In this document: positions 17,463-27,150 of the stretch, piece by piece
How positions within the stretch are numbered: the stretch's first letter is position 1
Layout: each line of letters opens with the position of its first letter
Assembly: GCA_902609095.1 (NCBI GenBank)
Contig: CACLQQ010000022.1
Span: 1-39,812, forward strand
Reading direction: 5' to 3'
Source of the DNA: an uncultured Bacteroidota bacterium
GTDB lineage: Bacteria > Bacteroidota > Bacteroidia > Chitinophagales > Saprospiraceae
Length of the DNA stretch: 39,812 nucleotides
Notes under the pieces: generated by a model
The model's database searches: none
Told to the model about the DNA's origin: nothing
What the model saw: the letters and a program-made list of their open reading frames with translations, nothing else
Position numbers and translations under genes: made by a program

Positions 17463-17876
17463 TTAATTCAGGGTATACCCGATCAGGAGTAACACTGAGC
17501 TCAGCGTCCAAGCCACTGTTCTAATCCAATTTGTCCTAACCAATCTATGGATTAACTCTTCTGACTTACTTGTTTCCAGTTTATTATGTATTGGCACTTG
17601 GATAGCAAATGTAGATCCCCAAATCACTATTAATAGAATGGTAGTACTTATTGTAACCCAGTTAAACTGACTATAAATCAACCATCCTCTCAGCCCTAAT
17701 TCTAAGACCATCATAGGTGCTACGATCCAAGATATATAGCTTACATGATGGCTATGAGATTCTTGCCATTGTCGCTCAGCAACAAAGTGAAAAGAAGGAT
17801 AATGAACCAATTGGATGACACATATAATCCCTGTCATGAATATTGAGGCAAAGGCATTTAGAAGGATCACAGACAT
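17463..17876 (-). CDS. four-helix integral membrane protein
   Basis: A 137-residue protein with four predicted membrane helices: residues 3-23 (ILLNAFASIFMTGIICVIQL), 48-66, 75-92 and 115-134. Conserved-looking polar elements are HYPSF after helix 1, the His pair in SHSHHVSYI, and PIHNKLETSKSEELIHRLVR followed by NWIRTVAW before helix 4. The layout resembles DUF1772-like membrane proteins, but I give this as a possibility only. Start ATG at 17876. It is divergent from the adenine deaminase gene; the 96-base interval contains a palindrome and could regulate both. No frameshift. Confidence 0.65.
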   Translation of the reverse strand: MSVILLNAFASIFMTGIICVIQLVHYPSFHFVAERQWQESHSHHVSYISWIVAPMMVLELGLRGWLIYSQFNWVTISTTILLIVIWGSTFAIQVPIHNKLETSKSEELIHRLVRTNWIRTVAWTLSSVLLLIGYTLN

Positions 17877-17935
17877 AAATGAAGAGTATCTTTACACAGT
17901 GTTACAATAATTAAAAATATATGTTCTCTTTAAGA

Positions 17936-17955
17936 GTTGTAAAAAGTATTACAAC
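17936..17955. promoter_or_regulatory. dyad between the 4-TM gene and ade
   Basis: GTTGTAAAAAGTATTACAAC has perfect 7-base arms (GTTGTAA/TTACAAC) and a 6-base centre. It is 17 bases before the adenine deaminase ATG in a divergent interval, a usual place for an operator. A related GTTACAAT lies 36 bases upstream. The regulator is unknown. Confidence 0.4.
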
Positions 17956-17972
17956 TACATAACTAAAAGGAG

Positions 17973-19583
17973 ATGAAAACAATTACCGGGCAATTTGTAG
18001 ATATCCGCAATCGGAGCATATATTCAGCTGAACTGATCATCTCAGGACATCGGATTGAATCTATAAATAAAATCACTGAAGCCCCTAATCAATATATCAT
18101 GCCAGGCTTCATAGATGCTCATATACATATAGAAAGCTCTATGTTGGTACCTTATGAATTTGCTCGAATAGCATTAGGGCATGGTACAGTTGCTACGATT
18201 TCTGATCCTCATGAGATTGCTAATGTTATGGGGGTGGAAGGCGTGCTCTATATGATCGATAATGCTCGAGATGCCCAACTTAAATTCCATTTCGGAGCTC
18301 CGAGCTGTGTGCCCGCAACATCGTTTGAAACAGCAGGAGCGGTTATTGATGCAGAGGATATAGAACAGCTGATGGCCTTAGATGACATCTACTATCTCTC
18401 TGAAATGATGAACTATCCTGGTGTTCTTCATAATGATCCAAAGATCTATCAAAAAATAAAGGCTGCACAAAAACATAATAAACCTGTAGATGGACATGCA
18501 CCTGGGCTTATGGGAACAGATGCTGAGAAGTACATATCAGCGGGGATCTCTACAGATCATGAGTGTTTTATGCTAAAAGAAGCTTTAGATAAGTTATCTC
18601 ACGGAATGAAGATTATCATCCGAGAAGGAAGCGCCGCTAAAAACTATGACGCATTACACTCACTAATTTCAGATAAAGCTGAGCATCTTATGTTTTGCAG
18701 TGATGACAAACATCCAGATGACTTAATGGAGGGTCACATCAATAAACTTGTTCAACGATCAATAAAATTAGGCTACGACCTATATGATGTCCTACAGATT
18801 GCGTGTATCAACCCAGTTGAACATTATAAAATGAGATCAGGAACTTTACGAATAGGAGATCCTGCTGACTTTATCATAGTCTCAGACTTAGAGACCTTCA
18901 AAGTCATTGATACGTATATAAACGGACAATCTGTGTTCCACAAAGGGCATACTACCCTACTGGATAAAGAGCACCCAATTATCAATCAGTTCAACATTCA
19001 TAAAATCCGAAAAGAAGATTTCAAGACTCCTTTTTCTCAGCTGAACTTTCCAGTCATCAATGCAATAGACGGTTCACTTATTACTGAAAAATCAAATGAT
19101 AAACCATCCTGCATAGATGGATTCTTGCGGAGTAATATCGATCAAGACATCCTTAAAGTAGCTGTGATTAATCGATATCAAAAAGCTCCTATAGCAACAG
19201 CATTTATTAAGAATTTTGACCTTACGGATGGGGCTATTGCTTCAACAGTAGCCCATGACTCCCATAATATAATAGCTGTTGGCACAACAGATGAATTCCT
19301 GTGTAGAGCTGTTAATCTATTAATCAACTCTAAAGGTGGTTTATCCGCAGTAAATGGTTCGATCGAGCAATCAATAGCATTACCAATTGCGGGACTCATG
19401 AGTGATACAGACGCCCTAACTATCGTCAAAGCATATGCAGATATAGATGCCTTTGTCAAAAATATGGGCTGTGCTCTATCCGCACCATATATGACTCTTT
19501 CCTTTATGGCTCTATTAGTTATTCCTAAGATTAAATTATCAGACAAAGGATTATTTGACGCAGAGCTCTTTGAGTTTTTCTAA
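17973..19583 (+). CDS. ade: adenine deaminase
   Basis: A 536-residue bacterial-type adenine deaminase (amidohydrolase superfamily) that turns adenine into hypoxanthine. Metal-site and family motifs are present: DAHIHIESSMLVP near residue 48, GTVATISDPHEIANVMG, DGHAPGLMGTDAEKYISAG near 173, STDHECF, FCSDDKHPDDLMEGHI near 247, and the C-terminal domain TVAHDSHNIIAVG and LPIAGLMS. The length matches the family. The start ATG is at 17973 with AAAGGAG touching it, closer than a normal ribosome-binding spacing, so translation initiation may not depend on it. Its 3' end overlaps, by four bases, the remains of an opposite-strand membrane gene. It probably feeds purine salvage along with the ribokinase and sugar transporter further on. 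Confidence 0.95.
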   Translation: MKTITGQFVDIRNRSIYSAELIISGHRIESINKITEAPNQYIMPGFIDAHIHIESSMLVPYEFARIALGHGTVATISDPHEIANVMGVEGVLYMIDNARDAQLKFHFGAPSCVPATSFETAGAVIDAEDIEQLMALDDIYYLSEMMNYPGVLHNDPKIYQKIKAAQKHNKPVDGHAPGLMGTDAEKYISAGISTDHECFMLKEALDKLSHGMKIIIREGSAAKNYDALHSLISDKAEHLMFCSDDKHPDDLMEGHINKLVQRSIKLGYDLYDVLQIACINPVEHYKMRSGTLRIGDPADFIIVSDLETFKVIDTYINGQSVFHKGHTTLLDKEHPIINQFNIHKIRKEDFKTPFSQLNFPVINAIDGSLITEKSNDKPSCIDGFLRSNIDQDILKVAVINRYQKAPIATAFIKNFDLTDGAIASTVAHDSHNIIAVGTTDEFLCRAVNLLINSKGGLSAVNGSIEQSIALPIAGLMSDTDALTIVKAYADIDAFVKNMGCALSAPYMTLSFMALLVIPKIKLSDKGLFDAELFEFF

Positions 19584-19990
19584 TTCGAAAATACTGTAGT
19601 TTTATCATTCTTTTCTAATGAAATCTGTCGAAGCACCACTAATGTTCCCAGAAGTATGGGAACGAATAACATAAAGCTCCTATGAAGTAGTGTGATGCAC
19701 GGAGCTATATGAGCACCTACTATGGGTGTTAACATAGCAGCAATACTAATCTCAGCGATTCCACTACCTCCTGGAATTGGGGCAGAATAACTCAGCAGAT
19801 AACTGGTTGCCATTACAGCAACAACTGTCCAAAAATCTGTATCTTTACCAAAAGCAAGAACAACCAAATAGGCCAAGGCATGCTTGTTAAAAAAGAGAAT
19901 AATCGTCAACGTAAAACTGAATAATATAAGTTAGGTTTCTCGAGCATCAAGCCAACATACTTTAGACGATAATCGGTCAATTCCGCAATT
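19580..19990 (-). pseudogene. lysylphosphatidylglycerol synthetase TM-region (UPF0104/AglD-like) remnant
   Basis: The distal 109 codons stay open and encode the typical end of this membrane family: VVAVMATSYLLSYSAPIPGG, GSGIAEISIAAMLTPIVG, then helices near FMLFVPILLGTLVVL. Upstream, in another frame, LTDYRLKYVGLMLEKPNLYY is the expected preceding loop, followed by a frameshift and stop near 19910-19935. Everything before about 19990 is missing and the DNA passes straight into the next gene. So the first half has been deleted and the rest frameshifted. Members flip or make lipid-linked molecules at the inner membrane. The tail overlaps ade by four bases tail to tail. Confidence 0.7.
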
Positions 19991-20025
19991 ATAGAACCCC
20001 ATACTCTGACCAAGTTAAACATATC

Positions 20026-20967
20026 ATGAAGCTTGACTTGAATAGTACTCCAGTTGGAGCTACAACTCGATATTAGCTACCTATTGTTAAGGATGGCATG
20101 GGAATACCAATTCTACTGCCTCTTATGGTCGCTAAGGGTCGTAAATCAGGTAAAACTATTGGTGTGACCGCAGCGGTTCATGGTAATGAATTGAATGGTA
20201 CTTCCGTAATACAGCGGCTATTCAAAGAAATAGACATTCACACGTTAGAAGGTATCGTAGTCGGTATTCCAATAGTTAATGTACCTTCTTTTCTTCGTAA
20301 GAAGCGCAGATTTTTAGACGGTGTAGATATTGTACATATTATGCCAGGCAAAGAGAATGGCAACGTTAGTCAAGTATATGCTTGGCGTATAATCAATCGG
20401 ATAATTAGGTACTTTGATATTTTATTAGATCTGCATACTGCCAGCAATGGAAGGGTCAACTCATATTATGTAAGAGCAGATATGGATCACTATATAGTGC
20501 GTAAGATGGCACTCCTACAACAGGCTCAAAACATTGTCCATAATCCTCCGAATGATGGCACTCTAAGAGGTGCCGCTGATGATTTAGGGATTCCAGCGAT
20601 AACCATGGAGGTAGGTGATCCCAACCTATTCCAAAAGGGAGTGATCAGTGATAGCCCCACCGGAATCCGAAATCTCCTTTGTTACATAGGTACAACTCCG
20701 GGCCCCAAAACCAATCCTGAGCAAGGAGATACCATCGTATGTAAACGATCCTACTGGATATACGCGGATACAGGTGGATTGCTTACTGTACATCCTGCTG
20801 TAACAAATATTGTTAAAAAGGATGAAGTTATCGCTACTCTCCGAAATATTTGGGGAAATACCATCTGAGAATATCAAGCCCCAGAAGATGGAGTTGTTAT
20901 CGGAAAGATTGTTAGCCCCGTGAACCAAGCAGGAGGGCGAATATTGCATATAGGAATCCTTAAATAA
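20026..20967 (+). pseudogene. succinylglutamate desuccinylase/aspartoacylase family, two nonsense codons
   Basis: Reading one frame from ATG at 20026 (MKLDLNSTPVGATTRY) gives a full-length AstE/AspA family zinc hydrolase interrupted only by TAG after TTRY near 20074 and TGA at 20866-20868, after which EYQAPEDGVVIGKIVSPVNQ and ILHIGIL run to TAA at 20967. The internal part of 256 codons is open. Zinc site HGNELNG near 180 bases in is present, with LLDLHTA and the Glu of TMEVGDP. The usual DLNR/DLNH segment (RxFxDGxDLN) reads DGVDIVHIMPGK, so its substrate-binding Asn is lost too. These enzymes cleave N-acyl groups from amino acids. One frame throughout means only substitutions occurred. Confidence 0.8.
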
Positions 20968-21088
20968 ATCAAAGTGAATCACATTATTAGATTTGGCCTA
21001 CCTAAGAATTAAGCAAACTGCTTATTTTCATGGATGTCCTGGTCGCTGCTTAATGCGACTCTATCCGTGGACGACTAAATTCATAATT

Positions 21089-22012
21089 ATGTCCAAGAAA
21101 AGAATTGTAGTAGTTGGAAGCAGTAATACTGATATGGTGGTAAAATCCAACCATCTACCGGTTCCAGGTGAAACTGTTTTAGGAGGAACTTTTCAGATGA
21201 TTCCTGGTGGTAAAGGAGCTAATCAAGCAGTTGCTGCAGCTGCACTCAAGGGTGAGGTCTCCTTGATAGCCAAGGTAGGTGCCGATCTTTTTGGACAAGA
21301 AGCTAAAGCAGGATTTAAAAGCAGAGGCATCGACATTACCCATATAAAAGAGGATGAGATCACTCCTTCAGGTATAGCTCTTATTATGGTTGACGATCAA
21401 GGTGAAAATTGTATTTCTGTTGCCCTTGGTGCAAACAATGAATTATCTCCAGAGGATATTGATCATTCAAAAGGTCTAATTAGTAATGCGGCATTTCTAT
21501 TGGTTCAACTTGAGATCCCAATTAGCACCGTCGATAGAACAATTAATTTAGCAGAGGAGCATAAGACAACTGTTATTCTAAATCCAGCTCCTGCCCAAAA
21601 CCTCTCTGATAAATTACTCCGAAAAATCCAGATCATCACTCCTAATGAAATAGAAGCACAGATTTTATCTGGAATAGAGGTAACTGATCTTAGTTCAGCC
21701 AGAAAAGCAGCTACAATATTAAAGAATAAAGGCATACCAATCGTGATCATAACCATGGGGTCAGCAGGAGCATATGTCTTGTCCGATCATCACGATGAGC
21801 TTATACCAGGAATACAAATAGAAGCAATTGATACAACAGCAGCAGGTGACACCTTTAATGGAGCACTAACTGTCGCCTTATCGGAGGATATGGAGCTACG
21901 AGAGGCTATAAAATTTGCTAATGCTGCCGCGGCAATGTCTGTCACTAAATTAGGAGCCCAAACATCTGCGCCGACAAGAGACGAGTTACTGAAATTCATT
22001 GAATCAAACTAA
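21089..22012 (+). CDS. rbsK: ribokinase
   Basis: A 307-residue PfkB-family ribokinase. MSKKRIVVVGSSNTDMVVKS begins the domain, and GETVLGGTFQMIPGGKGANQ with AVAAA is the classic ribokinase N-terminal signature. GSAGAYVLSDHH, then TTAAGDTFNGALTVAL with the catalytic Asp and the anion hole (GAGD replaced by AAGD), and AAAMSVTKLGAQTSAPTRDE close the protein. The open frame starts at 20993, but the first residues (AYLRIKQTAYFHG) do not belong to the family; I set the start at the ATG at 21089. It makes ribose-5-phosphate from ribose. The GRP transporter starts 6 bases after its stop, so they form an operon. Confidence 0.92.
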   Translation: MSKKRIVVVGSSNTDMVVKSNHLPVPGETVLGGTFQMIPGGKGANQAVAAAALKGEVSLIAKVGADLFGQEAKAGFKSRGIDITHIKEDEITPSGIALIMVDDQGENCISVALGANNELSPEDIDHSKGLISNAAFLLVQLEIPISTVDRTINLAEEHKTTVILNPAPAQNLSDKLLRKIQIITPNEIEAQILSGIEVTDLSSARKAATILKNKGIPIVIITMGSAGAYVLSDHHDELIPGIQIEAIDTTAAGDTFNGALTVALSEDMELREAIKFANAAAAMSVTKLGAQTSAPTRDELLKFIESN

Positions 22013-22018
22013 CAGATT

Positions 22019-23023
22019 ATGTTCATACCCGAAAGCTATAGCCTTGCAGTCATCTTATGTGTAATCACCATGATCTGCTGGGGTTCCTGGGCTAATACGC
22101 AAAAACTTGCTTCCAAGTCTTGGCCATTCCCTTTGTTCTATTGGGACTACTCGATAGGCATCATTATTTGCTCCTTGATATTCGCTGTCACATTAGGTTC
22201 TATCGGGATAGATGGTAGGCCATTTTTATCAGATCTCAGTCAGGCAGAAGCCAGCTCGTATCTGTCGGCATTTGCTGGTGGAGTAGTCTTTAACTTAGCA
22301 AACTTACTTATTGTAGCAGCTATTGATATTACTGGAATGGCTGTTGCATTCCCAATTGGAATTGGCATAGCGCTTGCCTTAGGGGTAATTGTAAACTATA
22401 TCGCCGCCCCTATTGGAGATCCAATTCAATTATTTATAGGAGTCGTACTAATAATGGTAGCAATTGTTTTGGATGCCATTGCTTATAAAAATAAATCGAG
22501 TGATAATTCCACCACTCCTACAAAAGGAATTCTTTATGCGGTTGTCGGAGGTATATTAATGGCCTTCTTTTTCAGACTGGTTGCAGCTTCTGTCTCCTTA
22601 GATTTCACAAATCCTGAAACAGATTTATTTACGCCCTATAGTGCTGTTTTTGTTTTTGCCATCGGAATATTCATTTCCAATTTTCTTTGGAATAGCTACT
22701 TCATGTTTAAGCCAGTATCTGGGGAACCCGTGTCTTATTCTGATTACTTTAACAAGGGTAATTTAAAGACGCATGGAATAGGAATTTTAGGTGGATTTAT
22801 ATGGTGTGTCGGGATGAGTTTGAGTATGATTGCCTCTGAAAAAGCAGGCTTTGCCATATCCTACGGTTTAGGTCAAGGAGCGACTATGATTGCTGCAGCA
22901 TGGGGTGTATTTATATGGAGAGAATTCGAAGGGACGAGTCGTTCGACCCAAAGATTAATAAATACCATGTTTATACTGTTCATAGTAGGATTAGCACTTA
23001 TCATTGTTTCTCGAGGTGTATAA
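22019..23023 (+). CDS. GRP-family sugar uptake transporter
   Basis: A 334-residue inner-membrane protein with about ten predicted helices, of the glucose/ribose uptake (GRP, RhaT-like DMT) family. Marks are CVITMICWGSWANTQKLASK in helix 1, FPLFYWDYSIG, FAGGVVFNLANLLIVAAIDI, GMAVAFPIGIGIALALGVIV and, in the second half, GILGGFIWCVGMSLSMIASE and AISYGLGQGATMIAAAWGVF. It starts six bases after ribokinase, which points to ribose or a nucleoside-derived pentose as the substrate. In other Bacteroidota such a pair is often joined by a nucleoside hydrolase; none is seen here. The frame is complete, ATG at 22019. Confidence 0.9.
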   Translation: MFIPESYSLAVILCVITMICWGSWANTQKLASKSWPFPLFYWDYSIGIIICSLIFAVTLGSIGIDGRPFLSDLSQAEASSYLSAFAGGVVFNLANLLIVAAIDITGMAVAFPIGIGIALALGVIVNYIAAPIGDPIQLFIGVVLIMVAIVLDAIAYKNKSSDNSTTPTKGILYAVVGGILMAFFFRLVAASVSLDFTNPETDLFTPYSAVFVFAIGIFISNFLWNSYFMFKPVSGEPVSYSDYFNKGNLKTHGIGILGGFIWCVGMSLSMIASEKAGFAISYGLGQGATMIAAAWGVFIWREFEGTSRSTQRLINTMFILFIVGLALIIVSRGV

Positions 23024-23223
23024 GCATTGATAAGAGATCTATAATTCATTGTATTTTAGAGTACGGTAGTTCATCTTATATACATAATCTATAGTTGGCG
23101 TAATACCAAGGAAACTTTTATTCAGAGAACGTGGTTTTATCAAAGTGGCATTAATAGAGAGCATTCCTCCTAAACATAATTTGGATAATGCAGTTAATAC
23201 ATACGCTGCTCAAAACATAATTG
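23024..23223. other. interval with a possible gene end before folE
   Basis: In one plus-strand frame from about 23090 an open run of about 45 codons (containing PRKLLFRERGFIKVALIESI and PKHNLDNAVNTYAAQN) ends inside the folE start region. It looks protein-like but I do not recognise it. It may be the 3' remnant of a lost gene, or chance. Confidence 0.3.
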
Positions 23224-23880
23224 ATGGGAACAGAAGAAAAAATACAAATTGAATTAGAGGGTGACAGTCATATCATGACAAGCATTGAAACCCCTATGAG
23301 ACCAGATGCTTTCAATAAAACGGATGATGAAAAAATAGAAATCATCCAGGACTGCTTCAAAGAAATCATGGAAACATTGGGTCTGGATTTGACTGATGAT
23401 AGCTTAAAAGGTACGCCTTATCGAGTGGCCAAGATGTATGTTAAAGAGATCTTTTCGGGGCTCAATCCTCAAAACAAGCCTAAGGTTTCAGTCTTTGATA
23501 ATAAGTATGAGTATAATAAGATGCTTATAGAGAAAAATATATCATTGTCTTCATCATGTGAACATCATTTCCTACCTATTACTGGAGTTGCGCATGTCGG
23601 ATATATCTCATCTGGAAAAGTGATAGGTCTATCCAAAATGAATCGAATCGTGGACTATTATGGTCGAAGACCACAAGTTCAAGAGAGAATGACCATTCAA
23701 GTCTATAATGCTTTGAAAGAGGAATTGAATACTGATAGTGTAATTGTGGTTGTGGACGCTGAGCACATGTGTGTTTCTGCTCGAGGAATTAAGGATAAAA
23801 CCAGCTCAACAATCACTATGGAGTATGGAGGTAAATTCAAAGAAGCATCCTTGCGTGACGAATTTATGAGGTTGATCTAA
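23224..23880 (+). CDS. folE: GTP cyclohydrolase I
   Basis: A 218-residue FolE1 enzyme, making dihydroneopterin triphosphate from GTP for folate and other pterins. Motifs: TPYRVAKMYVKEIFSGLNPQ, the zinc ligands in SLSSSCEHHFLPITGVAHVG (Cys and His), GLSKMNRIVDYYGRRPQVQE, and the third ligand in AEHMCVSARGI. The extra acidic N-terminus of about 30 residues is normal. ATG at 23224 chosen; a TTG three bases before would add one residue. All catalytic residues are visible and the gene is intact. It follows the ribokinase-GRP pair by 200 bases on the same strand, but I would not call it an operon with them. Confidence 0.95.
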   Translation: MGTEEKIQIELEGDSHIMTSIETPMRPDAFNKTDDEKIEIIQDCFKEIMETLGLDLTDDSLKGTPYRVAKMYVKEIFSGLNPQNKPKVSVFDNKYEYNKMLIEKNISLSSSCEHHFLPITGVAHVGYISSGKVIGLSKMNRIVDYYGRRPQVQERMTIQVYNALKEELNTDSVIVVVDAEHMCVSARGIKDKTSSTITMEYGGKFKEASLRDEFMRLI

Positions 23881-24433
23881 TTATTGATTAGTCCCAAAAT
23901 AAGTCTACCAAATAGTAATTTACACTTAGAGACAAGAATTTCTGGATAATACATCACATTATAGAGTCGATTATTTCAAGTGCAAAATGACTCATTAATA
24001 TTGTTCGTAAAGTTTAAACTCATCCTCTCCTTTTGGTTAAATAGACTTCTGTACATAAAATTAGGCGAATAATTTAAAATAGTACGCAGCAAGTTTACTA
24101 ATCGAATATTAATCATGTGATTATCATCTTGGATAATTTGGTATCCAATACATGATCTACTTAAAGTTGACTAATCAAAAGGTAACCAGGATAGCTTTGC
24201 CTTAGAAATCAATTGCCCCAATGTGAGTTCATTCCATTTCCTATCAGGAGCACATGACATACAATCAAGTATTGGCATTAGTTACATACTATTGAACCTG
24301 TGATACTATAAAATCAGCTTAAGTGATTGCTTTTATTAATATTATGCACGGAAAATTTTCATAGATTGACAAAAGGGAAATAAGGCATTCGACAAGCCTA
24401 TAATTCTATCAGCAACACTATTAAAACACTGAA
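23881..24433. other. gene-free AT-rich interval
   Basis: I see no gene, RNA or repeat here. All six frames are densely broken. The proximity to the dead histidine kinase and IS element suggests long-decayed sequence. Confidence 0.5.
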
Positions 24434-25989
24434 ATGAGTACACAAGAGGACACCAAGGCCTTGTTGGATGAAATTGCCTTTTTTAAAAGTCAGGTACAAT
24501 CTCTTCAATAAAATAGAGCGAAAAATCGTAAGGTAAAAGATTTGTTCAACCGAAGTCATAATCTCTTATGAGTTGCAGATATCAATGGAATATTTTTGGA
24601 TATGAGCCCTGCATTTACTACTCTTTTATGGTTTACCAAAAAAGAAATAACCGGTAGAAAGTTTATAGAATTTGTGTGTGAGAGATCAGAAAATGTCCAT
24701 TGCTAAGATGACTGACTTCCTAAAGAATGAACTACCATTAATTCAATTTGAAAATAGATACCTCACCAAGGACAAGGAATTAATCTGGCTCTTATGGAAT
24801 GCGAGACGAGATACAGAAACAGGATTAATCTACTGTAGTGCTCGAAATATCACCTCTGCTAAGAATCGTGAACTTCGACTCCAAATGATGGAATCAGCTA
24901 TAGAAAATTCTAAGGAATGTGTCTTAATAACTGATACCGCAGGATTAGCTGCCCCCTTTCCTAAAATAATCTATTGCAATCAAGCATTTACTGATTTGAC
25001 AGGTTATGCAAAAGAAGAAGTTATAAGAAAAACGCCAAGAATATTACAAGGACCTGATACCAATCGACACATGGCAAAGAATTCGTAACGCCCTTGCAAG
25101 TTGGGAACCTATCGAGATAGAAATATTAAACTACAAGAAGGATAGAGCACAATTTTGGGCGAGCTTTTATCCGTCGTACCTATAGTTGATGATACTAAAT
25201 GGTATACCTATTGGATATCAGTTCAAAACAATGTAACAGAACGAGTCAACTATAGTGTTAAGTTGGAGGAAGAGGTAAATAGTCGTACAAGAGAGCTAAA
25301 TAGATCCAACGATAAATTGACCCAATTTGCCTCAGTGGTGTTACATGATCTCAAGACACCTCTAAGACGAATTAGTAGCCATCTGCAACTATTACAGTTA
25401 AAGTATGCCGATGTGCTAGACGAGGAAGGCATAGATTATATAGATCAAGCTAATAAAAATGCTTCAAATGCCTTTGGGTTGGTTGAAGGAATCTTAAAAT
25501 ACTCGTTGATACATTCTAATAAGGAAGAACAATCTCAAGTAGACCAAAACGCCATTGTCAATGAACTAATAGATATGTACAAGCAACAGATTGTAACTAA
25601 ATCAATTGCTATTTCATCAACTGACCTACCAAAACTTAGAGCCAATAGTATACAGATCAAACAGCTATTTCAACATCTGATTGCTAATGCTCTCAAGTTA
25701 AATACTAATATGAATCCAACAGTTGAAATAAGATCATCTGAAATTGAAGGTGGATATCAATTTGAAATTAGAGATGATGGGATTGGAATTCCTGACTCGG
25801 ACTTAGATACTATTTTCAACTTGTTTAGTAGAGTACACTCTACTGACAACACAGCAGGTCATAGAGTAGGCTCAGCCATATTTAAAGAAATCGTAAAAAA
25901 ATCACAATGGCAAAATATGGGTTGCTTCAGAGGTTGATATAGGGACATTGTTCTCCTTCACACTTTGGAGTAGTATTCATTGTATTTGA
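24434..25989 (+). pseudogene. PAS-domain sensor histidine kinase, broken
   Basis: The order of a cytosolic hybrid-type sensor is readable across several frames: an N-terminal coiled coil (MSTQEDTKALLDEIAFFKSQ), PAS 1 (VADINGIFLDMSPAFTTLL), PAS 2/PAC (DLTGYAKEEVIRKTPRILQG, later LNYKKDRAQFWASF and WYTYWISVQNNVTERV), HisKA with the H-box FASVVLHDLKTPLRRISSHL, and HATPase N/G boxes (LIANALKLN, EIRDDGIGIPDSD, IWVASEVDIGTLFSFTL). Lesions: TAA after about 25 codons, TGA at the place of a Cys before VADINGI, frameshifts near 24680, 25075, 25160 and 25890, and the HATPase G2 box is changed (GHRVGSAIF for the usual GxGxGLAIC). The gene was once about 510 codons. No receiver domain is seen. Confidence 0.85.
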
Positions 25990-26193
25990 TGTGAATCTGT
26001 AAGCTTCCCCATATTAGAACTACTTATTATTCATAATTGAAGAGAAAGAATAGCTTTTCCTCTACAGGGGGTATTCCTTGCAAAGGAAGTTTTTGCGTCT
26101 TGGTTTGGAGAAAATTTTCCAAGGTTATCATGTGACCTTTGATAATTATGATTCCCATCCATAATTGTGCATTCTCTAACTTGACTAATATCT

Positions 26194-27150
26194 TCAAAAA
26201 TATCTATCTAATACACCTCGTCTAAATGTGACAATGAAGGGTTCGATAAAGACATTTCTATTGGGCTTCCCAGGCTGGATATATGTAAACTCTATCTGAT
26301 GCATTTGACTACATTCTGAGATGTGCTTTGCTACTAATTCTGGCCCATTATCTATCCGTATCTTTCTTGGTCTACTTATTCTGCTTATTAAATGATTAAA
26401 CACCCACCACCACTTCTATTACTGGCTAAAGAAAAGTCTATCTCGATATGTAAAGCTTCTCGATTACAGTCATCTATGATTTTGAAAGCTCTAAACCGCT
26501 CCTTTTTATCAAACATATCTGTTACATAGTCTATACTCTATGTATCATTTAACGGTGCTGGAACCTCCAAAAACTCTTTAACCCTACATGGTAGGCAACG
26601 CTCCACTTTACGCCGCAAGGGTAATCCAATGCCACATAAGTTCTATTTAAACGCTCATGATTTTAACAATTATCCTCTACTCTAAGTTGACCGTAAGCCT
26701 TCCAAAATCCCTCTTGTGGATGTAGTTCCACCTTTTGGCGCAAGGCCATCCCTAACTCTTCATTATCCTTATCAATAGGAGTGTAATAAAACAAACTTTT
26801 GCTCATCCACATCACTCAGTAGACTCTACTTATACCGTAATGGACAAATTCTCTGTTGATCTGTCACTTGTAGCAGGGCTTCCAAATTCTTTTCAATGGT
26901 CTCTATAGCCATCTGGTGGTCTAAGGCCAGAGTGGAATACATCTGTTTTAATCTTCAGTTCTCCATTTCTAATTCTTTTAATCGCTTTAATTCCTTCGAA
27001 CCAATACCAGCGTATTTACTACGCCATTTTCAAAAACTCAATAAGCTTAATCTGTATTCAGAGCTGATCTCCGATACGATTGTACTCCCTTCATACTCAT
27101 TTAAAATATTTGAAATCTCCTCAGAACTGAATTCGATCTTTTTCCTAATC
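26194..27150 (-). mobile_element. IS3-family element, degenerate remains of orfA and orfB
   Basis: On the minus strand, orfA can be followed from about 27150: KIEFSSEEISNILNEYEGST, then KWRSKYAG, the leucine-zipper LKRLKELEMEN and RLKQMYSTLALDHQM. It is broken by two TGA codons. orfB follows in fragments: WKAYGQLRVEDNC, NHERLNRTYVALDYP, TDMFDKKERFRAFKIIDD and CNREALHIEIDFSLAS, then the open 69-codon end RKIRIDNGPELVAKHISECS, QIEFTYIQPGKPN and NVFIEPFIVTFRRG, covering the second Asp and the Glu of the DDE core. This is the IS3 family (IS407-like). Several frameshifts and stops make it dead. I could not find terminal inverted repeats or target duplications. Confidence 0.8.

Noticed and set aside
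24434-25989. Selenocysteine at the TGA replacing a Cys in the histidine kinase.
   Set aside because: The gene also has frameshifts and a TAA, and PAS-domain Cys has no known selenoprotein form; it is decay.
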